Numbered from the stretch's first letter, positions 36,413 to 50,108 are shown. The stretch is DNA of 64,000 nt from Thuidium tamariscinum (GCA_947034885.2 OX344749.2:32111182-32175181); one strand, 5' to 3'. The notes: a model not told the origin generated them from the letters alone. Program-made: numbers and translations.

Positions 36413-38022
36413 TAATCAACGGGTGCACACGAAATATTATGTTAGATTTTCTACCCAGTTTTCAACTAAATTACTATTATTCAACTATGGAGGCATAAGT
36501 GAACCTCTAGTGCATAGGAAGAGCACTCATTTATGAGGTACTAGAGATTTACTTATGTTGTCAGTGAAATCTCTTGCTCATTTCTGAGCCAAATATTGCA
36601 ACTAAGGTAGCCGACCTATTTCCAATCACTTAAGCAATTACGCATAGTTAGAGTGCACTTTATATTGCAAAATTCTTCCCATGTATAGAAATAGAGTTTG
36701 GAAGGATAGCATATTTTTCTAAAATTTTATGACATAAAGTGCAATTACTATGATTTTTTTAGTAGAAGATTCTTTTCAACCTATAATGGTAATATAAACC
36801 TTATTATTTCTGACCATAGGCTGATTGCAAAATTGACCAAGGGCTGATTGCATTTATGAGAGCCTTCCAACCAATCCTAATGTGCCACAATTGCTCTGGA
36901 AGATGCACCACAAATTCACGGAAAAGAAGCAACCTATAGATTGGAAATGCAGGGTGATTGGAAATGGGTTGACTACCTTATTGCTATTGATATGCCATAC
37001 AGCAACGATTGATAAGTCGTCATGTTTTTCAGTTTTGATTTTCTGATATCGAAGTTCACCCGGTACAATTTTAAATGACATCAGCAAAACTATTTTACAT
37101 TAGCAGAGTTTCAGTATATTGATAGTTGGCACAAGCCAAAGACCATTCCCACAGCACTCCAGAAAGTGGACAATCGAAAGCCAAATGTATCCGCAGCAGC
37201 AGTAATTTGCAGAAATCTTTACTTGCTTCACATTTACAACTATGATTCAGATATACACACATCTGAACTCTCTGTTTGCGTCAACTGCAAGTGCCATAGT
37301 CTCAGGTCATCACCCAGTTTGCAGATTATTCGAGGTGTATCGAGTTGTGTCCAGCACGCAACAGAAAGTACACCGACACCGCCTCTCATGAGATGGATGC
37401 CAATGTTGCAACGTTCCCCTCAGATTTCTGTGAACACACAAACACTTGTTCAGAGTCCATTCCACTAATCATTTTTTATAAGATCTCATCGAAGTCACAG
37501 AACTGTTATACGTGTAAAAGTGTTTAAAAACGCACTAGCTATAAAGATGGTGAAGAAAAGCTTTGTCCACAAAACTGAATACTTTTATTCAGAAACAGTG
37601 AGTATGATCAGATACGTATCGAGTGAAAGAATACACAAAACAAATCAAATCAAGCATCAGTTACACCCTCCTAAACTCACACCACAGCTCTCACATCTTA
37701 GTTAAGATAGGGATACCCATAATCACCACTGAACCAGAAATTTCCACCCTAAAATCTATTAGACAATGGGTACATACTGATCATGACGATGTAGATCAAT
37801 TAAACATTTGCTTTAAGTGTAGGTTAGATCATCTATCGATAAAACATGGAATCTTCATAACTTCTGCAAACAATATCCAAACAAAATAACCGAGTTCTTT
37901 GGAGTGTTGGAACCCTCTTTCAATTGCTAACAAGGACATAAAACGTTGATACAATATGTTTTGGTTTCCCTACCATAGTTACCCCCCAAACCACACTGAA
38001 ACAACAGAAAGTTTCATTTTAC
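36413..38022. other. Intergenic DNA and probable 3' region of the cyanase gene
   Basis: No domain-bearing frame. The part nearest 38.0 kb may hold the 3' UTR or a very short last exon of the - strand cyanase gene. Frames of 60-100 residues at 37.1-37.9 kb look accidental. Confidence 0.45.
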
Positions 38023-39083
38023 CTGTTCAGTGTATGGCAAGTATTTTCCATTCATAAGGATAACGACTCTGTCCTCGCCGTCTTTGCCCTTCACCTTCTC
38101 CACGGAGCAATAGTAACCAATAGCAGACATGCTGCGAATTCCCGATCAAAAAACATATAGAGATTATAAGTAGTCCTTTGAAACAGTTGCACAAACCCCG
38201 ATATCCTCAGGTTAAAGACAATACAGTTTGAGGTGCTACTAGGGTTTCGTACATAAACTTCTGACCCTGAATGAACATAAACGAGAGAAAATCGCAAAAG
38301 TCTCTGCAGCAAATGGATATGTAAGAATGTCATATATGCAATCCTCTCTGTGATCTTCACCGATTGAAAAATTCAAAAACCTACTTGGAAAGTCACAGTT
38401 CCTATAACTACAAGTCACAATTCTGCTGGACATCAGGGAAATTATTATTTCCAACGATGGGCAATGCAATGGTTTGAAAATGTAGAAGGTTATGGTACCA
38501 AATGAAAATGATACAAGCGTTACAGCATTATTTGCATGTTTACTCTCTAACCCCCTTGGCATTAAGAGAACAAACACAACCGACAAAGTAAACCACATGC
38601 ACTTCACGTGAGGACTTCGAACAGGTTGCCAACTTACATGCCGTCTCCAAGCTCTTCGTTGATGATATCCTTAATGCTTTCGCCGTAATGAACAACCGCC
38701 TCATGTATCCTGGCAAGAGAAGAGAAAGTCAGTGTTACACTTTGAACAAGGAGAAACAATTCGTGTACCAAGAAAATCAATTCACGAAGGCCATTCCAGG
38801 TGCATGTGTTTCACCTGTAGATTGTGGGGTCTTGAATAATGGCGGGATCGTATGAGCGCAGAGGAATCTCTTGCATTGCAGCGACCAAATCGTCCGAAAG
38901 TGATGGCACAGCAGATTTTAGTACCTTTGCAGTTTCGGGTTTGAGGTGGGCTTGGCGACGGAAGAGCTGGGCGACATAGGCATTCGTCAACCCCGTCTGT
39001 TTCGCAATCTCAGTGTACGTCTTGCCACTATCCTTCTTGGCCTGCAGAAGCCTGGTCACCAATGCGGACTTATTGTCAGCCAT
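38023..39083 (-). CDS. CYN: Cyanase (cyanate hydratase)
   Basis: Three exons join in frame: 39083-38815, 38709-38638 and 38131-38023, with GT-AG introns, giving 150 residues. Cyanase converts cyanate and bicarbonate to carbamate and carbon dioxide and works as a decamer. The N-terminal half is the helix-turn-helix-like domain ([20 protein letters not shown]), followed by [14 protein letters not shown]. The C-terminal catalytic domain has the key residues Arg90 and Glu93 (in YRIHEAV) and Ser116 (in IMSAIGY), and ends GKYLPYTEQ. After the last CAG the sequence reads gtaaaatga, so it either ends there (EQVK) or splices to a very short last exon. Plant cyanases are usually slightly longer. The gene stands alone. 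Confidence 0.93.
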
Positions 39084-40150
39084 TGAACAGGATTGAATCC
39101 CTGCATTCCAAACAACAATACCTTGTTAATCTCACTCAGACGACATTGTCCACAGCATTCGCAAAAAATTGTACGAGAAGACAATGCACATCATGGTAGA
39201 GATCACTGCAAATTGTTCCCAATTCCACGACCATGTCTAAGCTAAGCAATGCAAACATTTATATCAAACTGTCTTCTCTTGTACTGACCAACTTATATTC
39301 ATAACATTCTGAACTCAGCTCCACACCTTGGGCTCATCTGCTACTGAAAGAGAATAACGGCACCCAAAACTCAGTGATACTCTACATTACTGAAGAACGT
39401 TGCGTTTCCAGCAGAAATTATTGCCACAGGAAAACAATCAATGGCAGGTCACAACGACTCACCTCGAGATTTGATTGTACAGAGGAATCCCGAACTTGCA
39501 GTTCCCCTAGATCAAAACCTGTTCCACACATTTCAATCGACTTTCTCAATACCACAAAATCGAAACAGCAAGAAATACATCACAGAGCGTGTGCACGCAC
39601 AAGCAAGAGCCTATACACAAGCGCGATCCACCCTCTCCAACCCTAAACCCGTTCGAATTCCAAATTGAATCCCAACTAAACCTCTCAAACCCAGTGACAG
39701 AAAATTCAGTACTCCACTACTCGCTCCTCTCCAACTTCACCACTTCCAAAAATCTAGACCAAATCCGAAAAAGCACCGAATTTACAAATAGCCCCCACCA
39801 GAGATCACGAGGTACGCGAGGGAGGAATTGCACAAGCGAGTAGTGGAGATAGAAGATTCTCTAAATGGGATCTGACACAAGCGAATTCACAGACGTACAA
39901 GTGAACCTCAATGAGGAATGTTGGCAAAGGTGAAACAGCCGTTTGCGTTGGCGCCCGTGGGTGATGAGGACGAGGAGAAGATGTCGGCTGAAGGATAAAT
40001 GCAGGACATGTGAGCGAGTGGAATGGCAATGAATCTGCAAAGGGAAGGATATACAAGAGTGAAGCTTGATGGAGTGTTCGTCGCGTGCAAGCTCTTGCTA
40101 AGTTAAGCTTACCCTTTGGTACTCTTTTAAAGCCAAAATTCACTACTGCC
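39084..40150 (-). promoter_or_regulatory. 5' UTR and promoter region of the cyanase gene
   Basis: A good acceptor, aatgcag, lies about 20 bases upstream of the cyanase ATG on the - strand, suggesting a 5' UTR intron with a leader exon further right, possibly near 40.0-40.1 kb where composition is GC-richer. A 112-residue frame at 39805-40143 on - is probably leader sequence, not a separate protein. No TATA box could be fixed. Confidence 0.4.
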
Positions 40151-41350
40151 TCATTTCCTTTCCTCCTTCCTCTCTTTCTTTCTCACAACATGCAGGTACG
40201 TCACAGGCTCGCTTTTCAAGTGAGGTAGCTACTCCAAGGTAGGTATCCAACTTCCTCAAGGTAGCTTATTAGCTTCTATGGATGCAGACGATGCAAAGCT
40301 TCCAGCTCCCAGAGCCAACAAATTCGGGATTCTACCCTAATGAATCTCGAGTCGCCTATTACAACCATCCGTACATCTCCTCGCAGATAATTTGGTACAA
40401 TGCTGAATCCCGAAGTGGGGCACACTAAGTTACTGCTTTTCGTTGCTTGGATACGCCATGTTATTACGTATGCGTTGTCGTCTTCTGAGTGCCAGAAATT
40501 GGGAATTGGGACGATGACGCCATGGCGGATGCTGAGATTATTTGGTCAAGCGGAATCGTGGCAACGCGTGCTCTTCCACACAATTCACGGACTGAGGAGG
40601 TTTTGGAATGTAAAAAAATGGCGTACGGGAGAAGGGGTTCGATAGGACAGTGCTCTGGACTTGGTTCCGTTGCTCTCAGGAAGGACACAAATCACACAAT
40701 GGGCTTTTGTGTTTGGAATTCAGTGTTTGGATTCTACTCTTTGGAATTTAGTGTTGATTTTTTTGGAGAGTGCGGGTGGGATTTTCTCATCTCGGGTGGG
40801 GTTGGCGATACTTACATCGTGGCATGGTCCATAGCTGATGTGTTAAAAGTTGGACATTAAAGTCAGTGAAGATCATGAGAGATAATTCGTAGTACAGGCG
40901 TTGCAACAATTCAAACAAGACTCCCCTACCCTAGCATAAGAAATATAGTACTTCATATACCATCTTTAATTTGTTAAGAGTCTTTTTATCCCACACATTG
41001 ACTTATCTTTCTACCCTAGCAAAGAGGTAGAGGTAATGTTGCAAATTACACTAGGCCTCTGTTACTCATCCTAACTAGCTTCTTTGGCTATTGCTTTAGT
41101 TGACTTTGGTTGCATTAAGTGGCGGAGGGCCGTAGGCAACTACAATCCACCATATACCTTTATAGTTTGTTTGTTTTTGAACAAAATTTTACTTGGCCTA
41201 ATAGATTCTAGCATCTTTGGCACTCTCCTTCCAAATTTCAACCTATATCCCCAAGCCAACAAACTAACATACAACCAAAGAAAAACCTAGGGTTTCAACA
41301 AGAGCAGCAACCTATATAACATCCATAGTGCTTTTGCCACCTCACACTCC
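40151..41350. other. Intergenic DNA right of cyanase
   Basis: A frame of 123 codons (40489-40860, +) is the longest but shows no domain, so I do not call a gene. The remainder becomes AT-rich toward the TTAA element at 41351. Confidence 0.4.
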
Positions 41351-42605
41351 TTAACCCCTGAAGGCCCAAGGCATTTTCTGGCTCTGAAACCACTGAAAAC
41401 TGCCATTTCTGTTGCAATCACTCAAGAAACCAAAAAAAACTTTTTTCTTATAATCTAACCGTAGGATCTTATAAGGTAAGAGGTCCTATAATGGACCATC
41501 TAAGGGCTGAAACAGAATTTCAGGGAGGTCAAACTTCTAGAAATATTTTTCAGTAAATTTTCCTTGATAGACAAGTAGAATTGACATCTAATACAAGTCG
41601 TTTCATATTTTTCTGAGCTTATTTGAATTAGTTATCAATTTTTGAAGTTGAAAGGGCATAGGGCTCTAGAATGGTGCCCTAGCTAAAATGTACACTGTGA
41701 GTACACTGTTGAAGGCTATGAAAAAGCAACATGTACAAGTACTGTACATTTAAGATAGGGCACCATTTTAGAACCCGCTCCATTTAAGAGCCTTCTACCT
41801 TACTTCATTTGTCTCAGATCATGTGGTAAGAATTTCATGAAGTTTGACCGTACGGATTGGAAAATATTAGCATTTGAAGTTGGAAAAAAAAGTTTTTTTC
41901 AACTGCGGCCTGCAATTTCAGGTGACTTCGACGGCCATTTGTGGATTCTTTTTGCACTACACACCATAAAGTTAAAATTTTTTATGTTGAACATTTGAAT
42001 TGAGAGTTGGGGAAAAAAATTTCAGAATGTCAAAACTTGATCTTCACATATAAGAAAATAGTTAAGTAGAAATAGGTCCAAAGTTGCATGAAATACTAAA
42101 TTGTTAATAGCCCTTAGATGGAATTAAAAAATCATAATCCCAATGGTGGGATTGTTCTTGAAAACAAACTTAACCTTGGTAAAAAAAATTGAAAAAAAAT
42201 TGAAAATTGCATTCAAAAATGAATTCTATAAGTTATTTTTTGAAGAAGATGCTTAGATTGCCTAAAAAACAAGATTGTCCATAACTTTTTCATTATTAGT
42301 TCAAATAGGATGAATCAAAGCTTCAAATGTAGAAAAAAACATAATCTTTCAGAAAAAAAATTGAAAAAAAAAATTCATTTTTTTGTGTTTTTTTTTTTTG
42401 CCTGTCGAACTGCTTTTTTGACTTAAGATGGCAAAACTTCTGCTCCCGGGCACCGATTGAAAAAAAAATTATATTTTTAGAAAGCTGATGTGACTCCCTA
42501 TCTTCAAAAAAAGTTTCAAAAAATTAGGTCAAAATTTCAGGTCACACGAGCCTGCCCGAAATCCCAAGTGTCCCCCGAGGGGACTTTGGGCCTTTAGGGG
42601 TTTAA
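41351..42605. mobile_element. TTAA-flanked repeat element with a nested MITE
   Basis: Inverted ends cccctgaaggcccaag and cccctaaaggcccaaag, with TTAA outside the left end and (t)ttaa outside the right. Another MITE is nested at 41474-41800. The interior resembles other AT-rich blocks at 7.2 and 45.5 kb. No transposase was seen. Confidence 0.7.
41474..41800. mobile_element. AGGTA/TA MITE, copy 2 (nested)
   Basis: The ends aggtaagaggtcctataa and aggtagaaggctcttaaat are flanked by TA on both sides. It contains gtacactgtgagtacactg and gtacaagtactgtac near the right end, an internal inverted region. Confidence 0.75.
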
Positions 42606-43946
42606 TTTGTTGCCAAACTCCATTGGTTTAAAGTTGTTATTTTGTACTAGTCTTCTCAACACTTGCATCCATGATAGCCCCAACATTGGAAGTTGGGTCC
42701 TTATGTGCTATGAAGATATTCTAATATGGAGATATTAGAACCCAATAGTACTTTAAGCTTTGAATGAAAATATGTAAGGATTGGACATTTAACCATTCAA
42801 ATGGATGAAATGACAACTTTCATCATACAAAATAAAGTTGACTTTGAATTCTGCTCTAAGCATGGTACATATATACAAAAGTTCATATACAATATATTAA
42901 TTTAAAAAGCAATGTAGATTGTGATTGGATCAATTGTTGTAGTGTGAAAACTAATCCATATATATGAGAGAAACCCAGAGAGAAAGAATTCAAATTATTT
43001 ATTTTCAAAATTTGTACATGAAAAGTTCATTCAATCAATGTCTCATATACAACAATAAATGGAGATAATATGGCCCTCCCCAAAGAGACAATTGACTTGT
43101 GAATTAAGACTAAGAAGGCCAATGTATGTATTACAAGTTCACAACAAAGCCTTGCACAAAAAAATTGAAATCCAAATTCAACCAAAGCCTAATCTGCATG
43201 AGTGGAATTTCATATAGGCCTTATACATCAACTAGTCGAATTTGAATGACAATTTTGAGACTATATACAATGAAATAAATCTTGACTTAGAACAATGATA
43301 AAAAAAAAAGGAGTTGGTACCAATAGATGTTTATTTAGGCCTGAATAACATTGCAAGTTCTTGATGAATGGGGATAAAATAGCCAAATTTTTTTTAACTC
43401 CCCTAAATTTGAGCGAAATACAAGGCCTAAATTGTGTGAGAAAATTCAATGACATTAAAAAAATTAATTCTAGTATAATTTGAAATTTAAAAAAAATTGT
43501 TTACAAATGAAATGAACCTTCACTACATTAGAAATATAATGTGGTTGAACAATTCTCACATCAAATAATATTATTTGATTAAATTTATAATTATCTTTAA
43601 ATTTTAAAAATATTTTATTTTATTTTATTTTATTATTATTTACTATTAACACTATCATTGGACTAGTTCACACCTTGGAAAATAGCCTTAAACCATGGCC
43701 TCAAATCGCATTGAGTGCCATTCTGTCATCCGCTTGACTTCTCATGCTCAACTTAGACTTGTAGAAAACTTATCTCCTATTTGTAGCTACACATATAAGT
43801 TGAGTATTTTAAAGTAAACAAAAATTTCTACTCAAATGACACATGTAACCATAGGACCTTGAATAAATTTTAGCTTCAAATAGGACGCACACACACATAC
43901 AAAGTTTCAATTTCAAACTATTTACTAATTGTAAGATCCATCCCTT

Positions 43947-44160
43947 TTTTTTTGCACCATGGGGCCAAATTGCACCATTTCAAAATAATTGTCTTTTTTT
44001 CACTATATAAAAGTAATATTTTTCACCAAAAAATTTCCTGTTCTCCTTAAAGTGTGGATGAAGTTGTCAAATTTGGATGAAAAAGTGTATGAATATGATG
44101 GAAATGTATTTTTAAGTCCAAAAGATGGATGAATGTAGAAATACAATGCTTAACCAAATC
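43947..44160. repeat. Dispersed ACCATG-type repeat, copy 1
   Basis: It aligns with 61078-61305: tgcaccat or tgtaccatgg, cattgcaccatttcaaaata, tttggatgaaaaagtg, aaaagatg and tgcttaac or tgcttcac follow in the same order and spacing. The limits are approximate. Confidence 0.6.
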
Positions 44161-46084
44161 GAAGTCATTGTCATCTTGGCACTTTTTCAAAAAGTAAAAA
44201 AAAAGGATTGGTAAGACATATGTGATGAAAATATAAAGTTTTTCTTTTTTTTCTAATATATGCCTATGAGGATCTTTGAACTTCAAAATTTTAAAAACAT
44301 TAGAGTTCACTAGGTTTAGTTTTATTGTTTGAATATGATGCAAATGCTTGGGTTGAAATTATAGCATCCAAACTTAGAACCTAATTCTACTTTGTAGAAG
44401 ACTCAATCATCTTGCATTAATATGTCATTTCTTTGGTTATCACCCTCAAGGAAAGTGTCATGTCTTCAAGTGCCATTTTTTTCCTGAGTGATAGTTCTTC
44501 ATTGGATATTTTATAAAATACTCATTTAATAAGTTTACTTGTACTCTGGAAAAAAGTCAAAGTCAAACCTCAACAATTAGAGACCTGAACCTCAAGAATC
44601 ACAACTTACTTGATTTTAGGACTTTTAGGAGGTAATTCCTAAAGGACTAAATCCATGGTGAAATAATTAAACATCATGTCTAAGTTGAGCTTTGCTTTTA
44701 AAATTACATTCATCATTATCCATCTTATATTTTTATTAGATGACATTATTAACTACCTACTATTCTAAAAAAATTCACTTTTGTTTTGGGAATGATTGTC
44801 ATTATTGTTATTTTTATAGCTAAAAATGAAAACAAATGAGTAAGTACAACAAAGATAATCCAATGATTGTAAAATTAGTTCAAGATGTACAAGTAGAAAT
44901 GGAGATAAATTTCAAGTCTAAAAGCCTTTTCTTCATTAAAAAAAACACTCAAATTTGTAGTTTTAAGTGCAAACAACATAAATTTTAAACCTTTTCTTCT
45001 GGTATATTTTACCTTAGGATCTTACACTAGATTAGCATGAAAATTTTTGGAAGAAATTTTAAAATTTTTGGCTAAATTAATCTCAACATACAAGCTCATA
45101 GTGTGAAGAAAATGAGTTTGTTTGATCCTAGTCTAACTTCATTATATGAGTTTCAATCCTCTCAATTTCAATTTTTTTTATGCTATAGATTGTGAATTAT
45201 ATATATTTTATATTGAAGAACAAAATTTGAAGGTTTGGAAAATAAATTCAACAAAAAACCCTAAATTTTACATTTTAAAAAAAATTGTTAAATCTAAGGA
45301 TTTGCAAGATAGAAATATGAAAAGAAATTGTTGATAGCTCTATGATGGAATTGAAATACATTGATTTAAATGATCTTATTTTTCTAAAAATAAATTAAGC
45401 CACGTACATTTCTTTCAAAAATTAAAAATTGAACTAGAAATGCATCTGGCGTACATTATTTTCTCAAGAATTTGTTGAGATTGCATGCAAAACAAGAAGT
45501 TTCACAACTTTTACATCTTTTATCCAAATAGAATGAATCAAAATTGTCCAAGTAGATAAAAATACAACTTATGAGAATTTTTTTTTGAATTTAATTATTT
45601 GAAGATTTTGTTGTTGTTTTTATTGCTTCCCTTCACCAATTTGGGGGTTATTGTTATTGTTACTGTATGGCATAAATTTTTCTCTCTAGTACTAATTGAA
45701 ATATATATTCTATATTTGTAGAGACTAATTAGTGTTCTTTTTAATCTTAAAAACAAATTTCACAAAAACTTGCTAGAACTTGAAATCATAGATTCCTCCC
45801 AAAACCTTCAAGATTAGTTCAAGGATATTTTGGGGACTTTAGGAATTAATGTAATAGTTATTTTAAGTAATTATTTAGTTATTTGGCAATGACTTTCAAG
45901 TCAAATTTTGCTATGAAGGTTGTTGTTATTTGAGCTTAAAAAAATGAGCCTATAAACCTAAAAGACTACATATCTATAGTATAGGTGTTTATAATATTAT
46001 AGAAGCTTTAAAAAAGGCACAAAGTGGTAAGGATGTTGCAACTTAAGGTGAACCAAGTAGTATTTAAAGCATTGTCATATCTAC

Positions 46085-46085
<1 letters not shown>

Positions 46086-46146
<61 letters not shown>
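46086..46146. repeat. (TA)n microsatellite
   Basis: About 30 tandem TA units. Confidence 0.95.
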
Positions 46147-46151
<5 letters not shown>

Positions 46152-46576
46152 CTCAAGGCTTACATCTTTGCATCTATATACTCACATACTAGCATCAATT
46201 ATTTCACTATCATGTTACATTTATCCTATTATAATTGATATATGAAACCTTGATAACCTTTACTCTTGAAAAAATGTATTTTCCATTGATATTGATTCTT
46301 TTTTAAATTTGATGAAAAAATCAAATATTAGAGATTTTTTAAAGTGAAAGGTAGAAAAAATTTCAATTCTAATATGTATTATAAAAATCTGATATTATTA
46401 CCATAGATGAAGATTAGAAGGAAAAACAGAATTTTGTAATTTATAATAAATAAAATAAAATTTTGGTGAAGTAAAATTGAATTAAATAATACAAAATATT
46501 TTGTAATTTAGATTTTGACACTTTGAGCTCATAATCCATTTAATTTTCTCACTTTTTCAAAGTTTTGAAATGAAAT

Positions 46577-46805
46577 CACTAGAAGAAAACCATGTTAGAA
46601 TTGCTGAAAACACGTCATGTGGTTTGTGTTGAGTCCCTGTTTACGAACGCAGTCAAAATGCAGTGAAAACACAAAAAAACGCAGAAAAATGCTTTTTCTG
46701 CGTTTTTTTGTGTTTTCACTGCATTTTGACTGCGTTCGTAAACAGGGACTCAACACAAACCACATGACGTGTTTTCAGCAATTCTAACATGGTTTTCTTC
46801 TAGTG
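46577..46805. mobile_element. CACTA-ended foldback element, perfect palindrome
   Basis: 229 bp made of two 113-bp arms that are exact reverse complements by my reading, around a 3-base loop (46690-46692). The ends are cactagaagaaaacc, CACTA-like, and AAT is duplicated on both sides (46574-46576 and 46806-46808), fitting the 3-bp rule. It is a foldback MITE of the CACTA type. The lack of arm divergence implies a very recent insertion or active correction. A transcript would form a long hairpin. Confidence 0.9.
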
Positions 46806-46831
46806 AATAGAACCAAAACTAGTCAAGCATC

Positions 46832-47163
46832 CATAACGTTCTATAGCAACATTGCAGCCTACCTTTGGTCTAACGAAATGATGTGGAATATTCCACATCA
46901 TTTCATCCGTGGGATGAATTGGTGTGAAATATCCTACACCGAAATCAATAACTATTGATATGTGTTACATATGTTAAAATTGTCAAATGGTGAAGTTTAC
47001 TTAGTTAGCTTGCGCCAGAGTCGCAACAGAAAACTACAGTACAATTAATAGCAAAACAAATATTTTTTTATTACATTTTAGTTCCCCATCTGGATGTTTT
47101 TGATGGATGAGGGCCTTTAGAGAGAGAAAAAGGCAACCTCTCTAAAGGCTACTAAATGTTATG
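46832..47163. mobile_element. CATAAC-ended MITE
   Basis: The ends cataacgttctatagc and cataacatttagtagc are inverted; TC lies on both outsides. A second copy is inside the Stowaway element at 61322-61484, and a truncated end is at 4011-4026. Near 46880 it holds the palindrome tgatgtggaatattccacatca. Non-coding. Confidence 0.65.
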
Positions 47164-49057
47164 TCATTTTCTTGGTTCAAAATATATAAAAATAATGGAT
47201 ATTTTGAAAGTTGCAATCATGGTTGATCAAAGTGCACCTACTTTTGGGGTCCGTAGACTTCTGAGAATTACTCTATACAATTTATATTTTCTTTCATTTG
47301 TTAAATCTGAAATTTAAAAGTCAAGAGTACTTTCACTGATATATTTTGAATGAAATAAATGTAAAGATGAATATGAGACCATCCAAATAGATGGAATCAT
47401 GACAATGGGTTGTGCCGTTGTACACTTAAAAAATACTCCAAATTCTGATATTGATAATGGATATTCAATAGTAAGAGTATTCATCCATTTGTTTTTTGTT
47501 TTTGTTTTTCATCATCCATTTGTTTCAGGAAAAAAGAAAGACGGAATGTAAGCATCTTTTTCTTTCCTTTTATTGAAAGAAAAAAAGTTATTATTATTTG
47601 CCTTAAAATACTATTATTCCAAGCAGTTCGATCTCATCTCATCCCACGAACTTTTTTAATTTTTAATTTTTTAATTTTTGAAACATCATCCCACGAACTT
47701 TGACTCTTGTACCTCTTTAATATAACATTTTCCAGACCTCTTTAAATTTTTACACGTGTCAATCTCTGCGCTTGACGTGTCAGTCACTGCCGCAGATAAA
47801 ACTGCAGCGCGAATTAAGTTAATCAACCACCTGGCATGCAGTGGTGCCATTTCTGTAACTAAAGTACCTATTTCGGACAACCTCTTTTAATGCTTTCATA
47901 GGCTGACCTATTGTGAACAATATGTAGATGCACTATTAACTATTTATTGAAAAAGATTTTCTCTTTGTACTTTTTTTATTTTTTTTATTTTTAAACTTTA
48001 TACTTTTTTGACATCTCTCTTCCTTTATTGCTTAGGGAGAAGAGTAAAAGGTCAACTTAATAGGTGAGTCTATGAAATTCAAATGGGTCCTAATGAATAA
48101 TTTGTGTATATATTGAATAAGATTTTTATTTTTGAATTTTAAAAAATAACTGACATTGTTCCTCATCCTTATGTTTGTACTAATGTTTCTTTTTTTGAGC
48201 GAAATTTTGCTTGGCCAACTAAATTCTGCCTTCTTCTGTACTCTCCTTCTAAATTTTAGTCTAAACTTCAAAGCCAACAAACTCATATGTGACTCGAGAA
48301 AAATCCAATTTGCACATACTAAACTTAAAATCACAATAAATTTCTGACATCTTATATGCTAAAATGCTTAAGTTATTTGTTACATGTACTACTTTAAGAT
48401 TAAACCACCCATTCCCAACCACAATTTGTAGAATGTAGCTATTTCCAACCAATGGTAGAATAGATTTCCAACCAAATATGGAAATGTGTTTTTCCCTCTT
48501 TTTCAAGGTTGGACTTAATTAGATCTTGATACATGTCCCAAAGTGTCATAAAGCATGTTGGAGGTACCAAGTAAGAAAGAAGTCTGAGCTATGATCAAAC
48601 TTGGAAGACTTTAGACATTGGCTATGGATTCTAAGCACTTTTTGGCTTTTGAAATTTGTAGTAAATTCAATCTTTAAAAGAAAATTATGAAAAAGGGACA
48701 ATTCCAATATTTCGCTCTCTACGAGAAGAAAAATTTACGTAGCCTCGTGTTGCTCATGATTTGTTCCAAAAGCACTTAACCCCTCATCTCCTAAAGTCCA
48801 AATTTGCCTACAACATCCTTGCTTTTCAAGTCTTATAAGTCTACATGCTATAAAGGTACAAAAATCTCAATTGTACAATCTTATAGTGTGTATATTGTAG
48901 ATGATGTGGCTCAAATTTGGAGTCATTTGACCACATAGATTGCAAGATTATAATGTATTAGTGTTAAAAAAAAAGTAACTAAAATTTTCCTAAAAACACA
49001 TTTGGAGGTAAAATTCAATTTTGAAACTTATTCAAATGAAAAAACTTTACACAAATG
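47164..49057. other. AT-rich intergenic DNA
   Basis: No gene. Near 48777 a ttaacccct end word occurs without an identified partner end, probably a broken TTAA-type element. Confidence 0.45.
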
Positions 49058-49362
49058 GTGAGTTTTGTTAAAATGGCGGTATTCCTTATGCCATTTTCTA
49101 GACTGCACGACTTGAACTAAAAACTGACATCTAGGAATGGTATAGATTTCAAACATCTAGGACACGTGTATATTTTCAAAATCTATGACTCATTTAGATT
49201 TCAGACAATGCGGTTTGAACCATCTTGGACAGGTGTAGATTTCAAACATCTACAAAACATATAGATTAAAAAAATCTATGACTGTTTTAGATTTCAGACC
49301 GCGTGGTCTGAACTATCAAAAGTGTCAAACTAATGGAATACCGCCACTTTAACGAAATTCGT
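49058..49362. mobile_element. MITE with GGCGGTATTCC ends
   Basis: The left ttttgttaaaatggcggtat and the right end read inward, tttcgttaaagtggcggtat, are inverted; tcc follows on both. Flanks ttacacaaa and tcatacaaa may be a worn duplication of 8-9 bp. Internally the word agatttcaaacatcta occurs twice. Non-coding. Confidence 0.6.
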
Positions 49363-50108
49363 CATACAAAAAAAAGTGATTTGAAATCAACATACAAACA
49401 CATTTGTGAAAAAAAAATTGTCATTCAATTGACTAGTTGTGTTTGCAAAATGAGTTTGAAATGTCAAAAAAATAACACAAAAGGGTGCAAAAAATACACC
49501 TATCTCTAAACCTCCTTCTACTAAAATGCTTCTTTGTCACCCATAACTTTTTGGAATGATATGAAATTTTAGACACACAAACTAGACTAGAGTGCATTTA
49601 ACTTTTTCTAAAATTATTAAAAAAACTTTGTATGAAGAAGAAACAAATCACTAAAGTCATTATAATTAATCCAAAAATGTCTAGGTTTTGAACTTTGAAT
49701 TGCTCCCAAACATTCAAAACAACTTGGATTACCATGAAAATTTGACCTCAATAACTAAACTCCTAGAGGAATATAAACCTATTTTTTTTAATTGAAAAAC
49801 AAACATTGGATTAAGGAGGTACAAGCCTTCAAAGATGCAATCATCAACTACAATTTGGTGAACTCAAATTGAACCTATGAACTTTGATTGACTCCCAAAA
49901 CATATGTACATCTAGTGGATTGTTTTGAAAACTTTACGACACAAATTAGACTAATATGTACAACTTTCCCAACAACTTTTTATTGAATTCAAACACTGGA
50001 TGCAAAAGTTACAACACTTTAAATTACCCTGCTAGTCTATGTGAAGATACTTTTCATCCCCTAAGGCAATAAAGAGTTAACGAACCTACCTTACAATGTC
50101 AAATAAAT

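Larger units (their letters stand above)
42606..46576. other. AT-rich repeat DNA
   Basis: No gene is seen. A block at about 43947-44160 (gcaccatggggccaaattgc, then ggatgaaaaagtg) recurs at 61078-61305 and partly at 55540-55740. The AT microsatellite at 46086-46146 gives an artificial Tyr-Ile open frame. Confidence 0.55.

Noticed and set aside
39805-40143. 112-residue frame on - upstream of cyanase
   Set aside because: It is best explained as cyanase leader sequence; I see no domain and no clear transit peptide linked in frame to cyanase.
40489-40860. 123-residue open frame divergent from cyanase
   Set aside because: No domain, no splice-supported extension, and a low-complexity Phe-rich tail; it is probably accidental.
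46024-46245. 73-residue open frame rich in Tyr-Ile
   Set aside because: It is a direct translation of the TA microsatellite.
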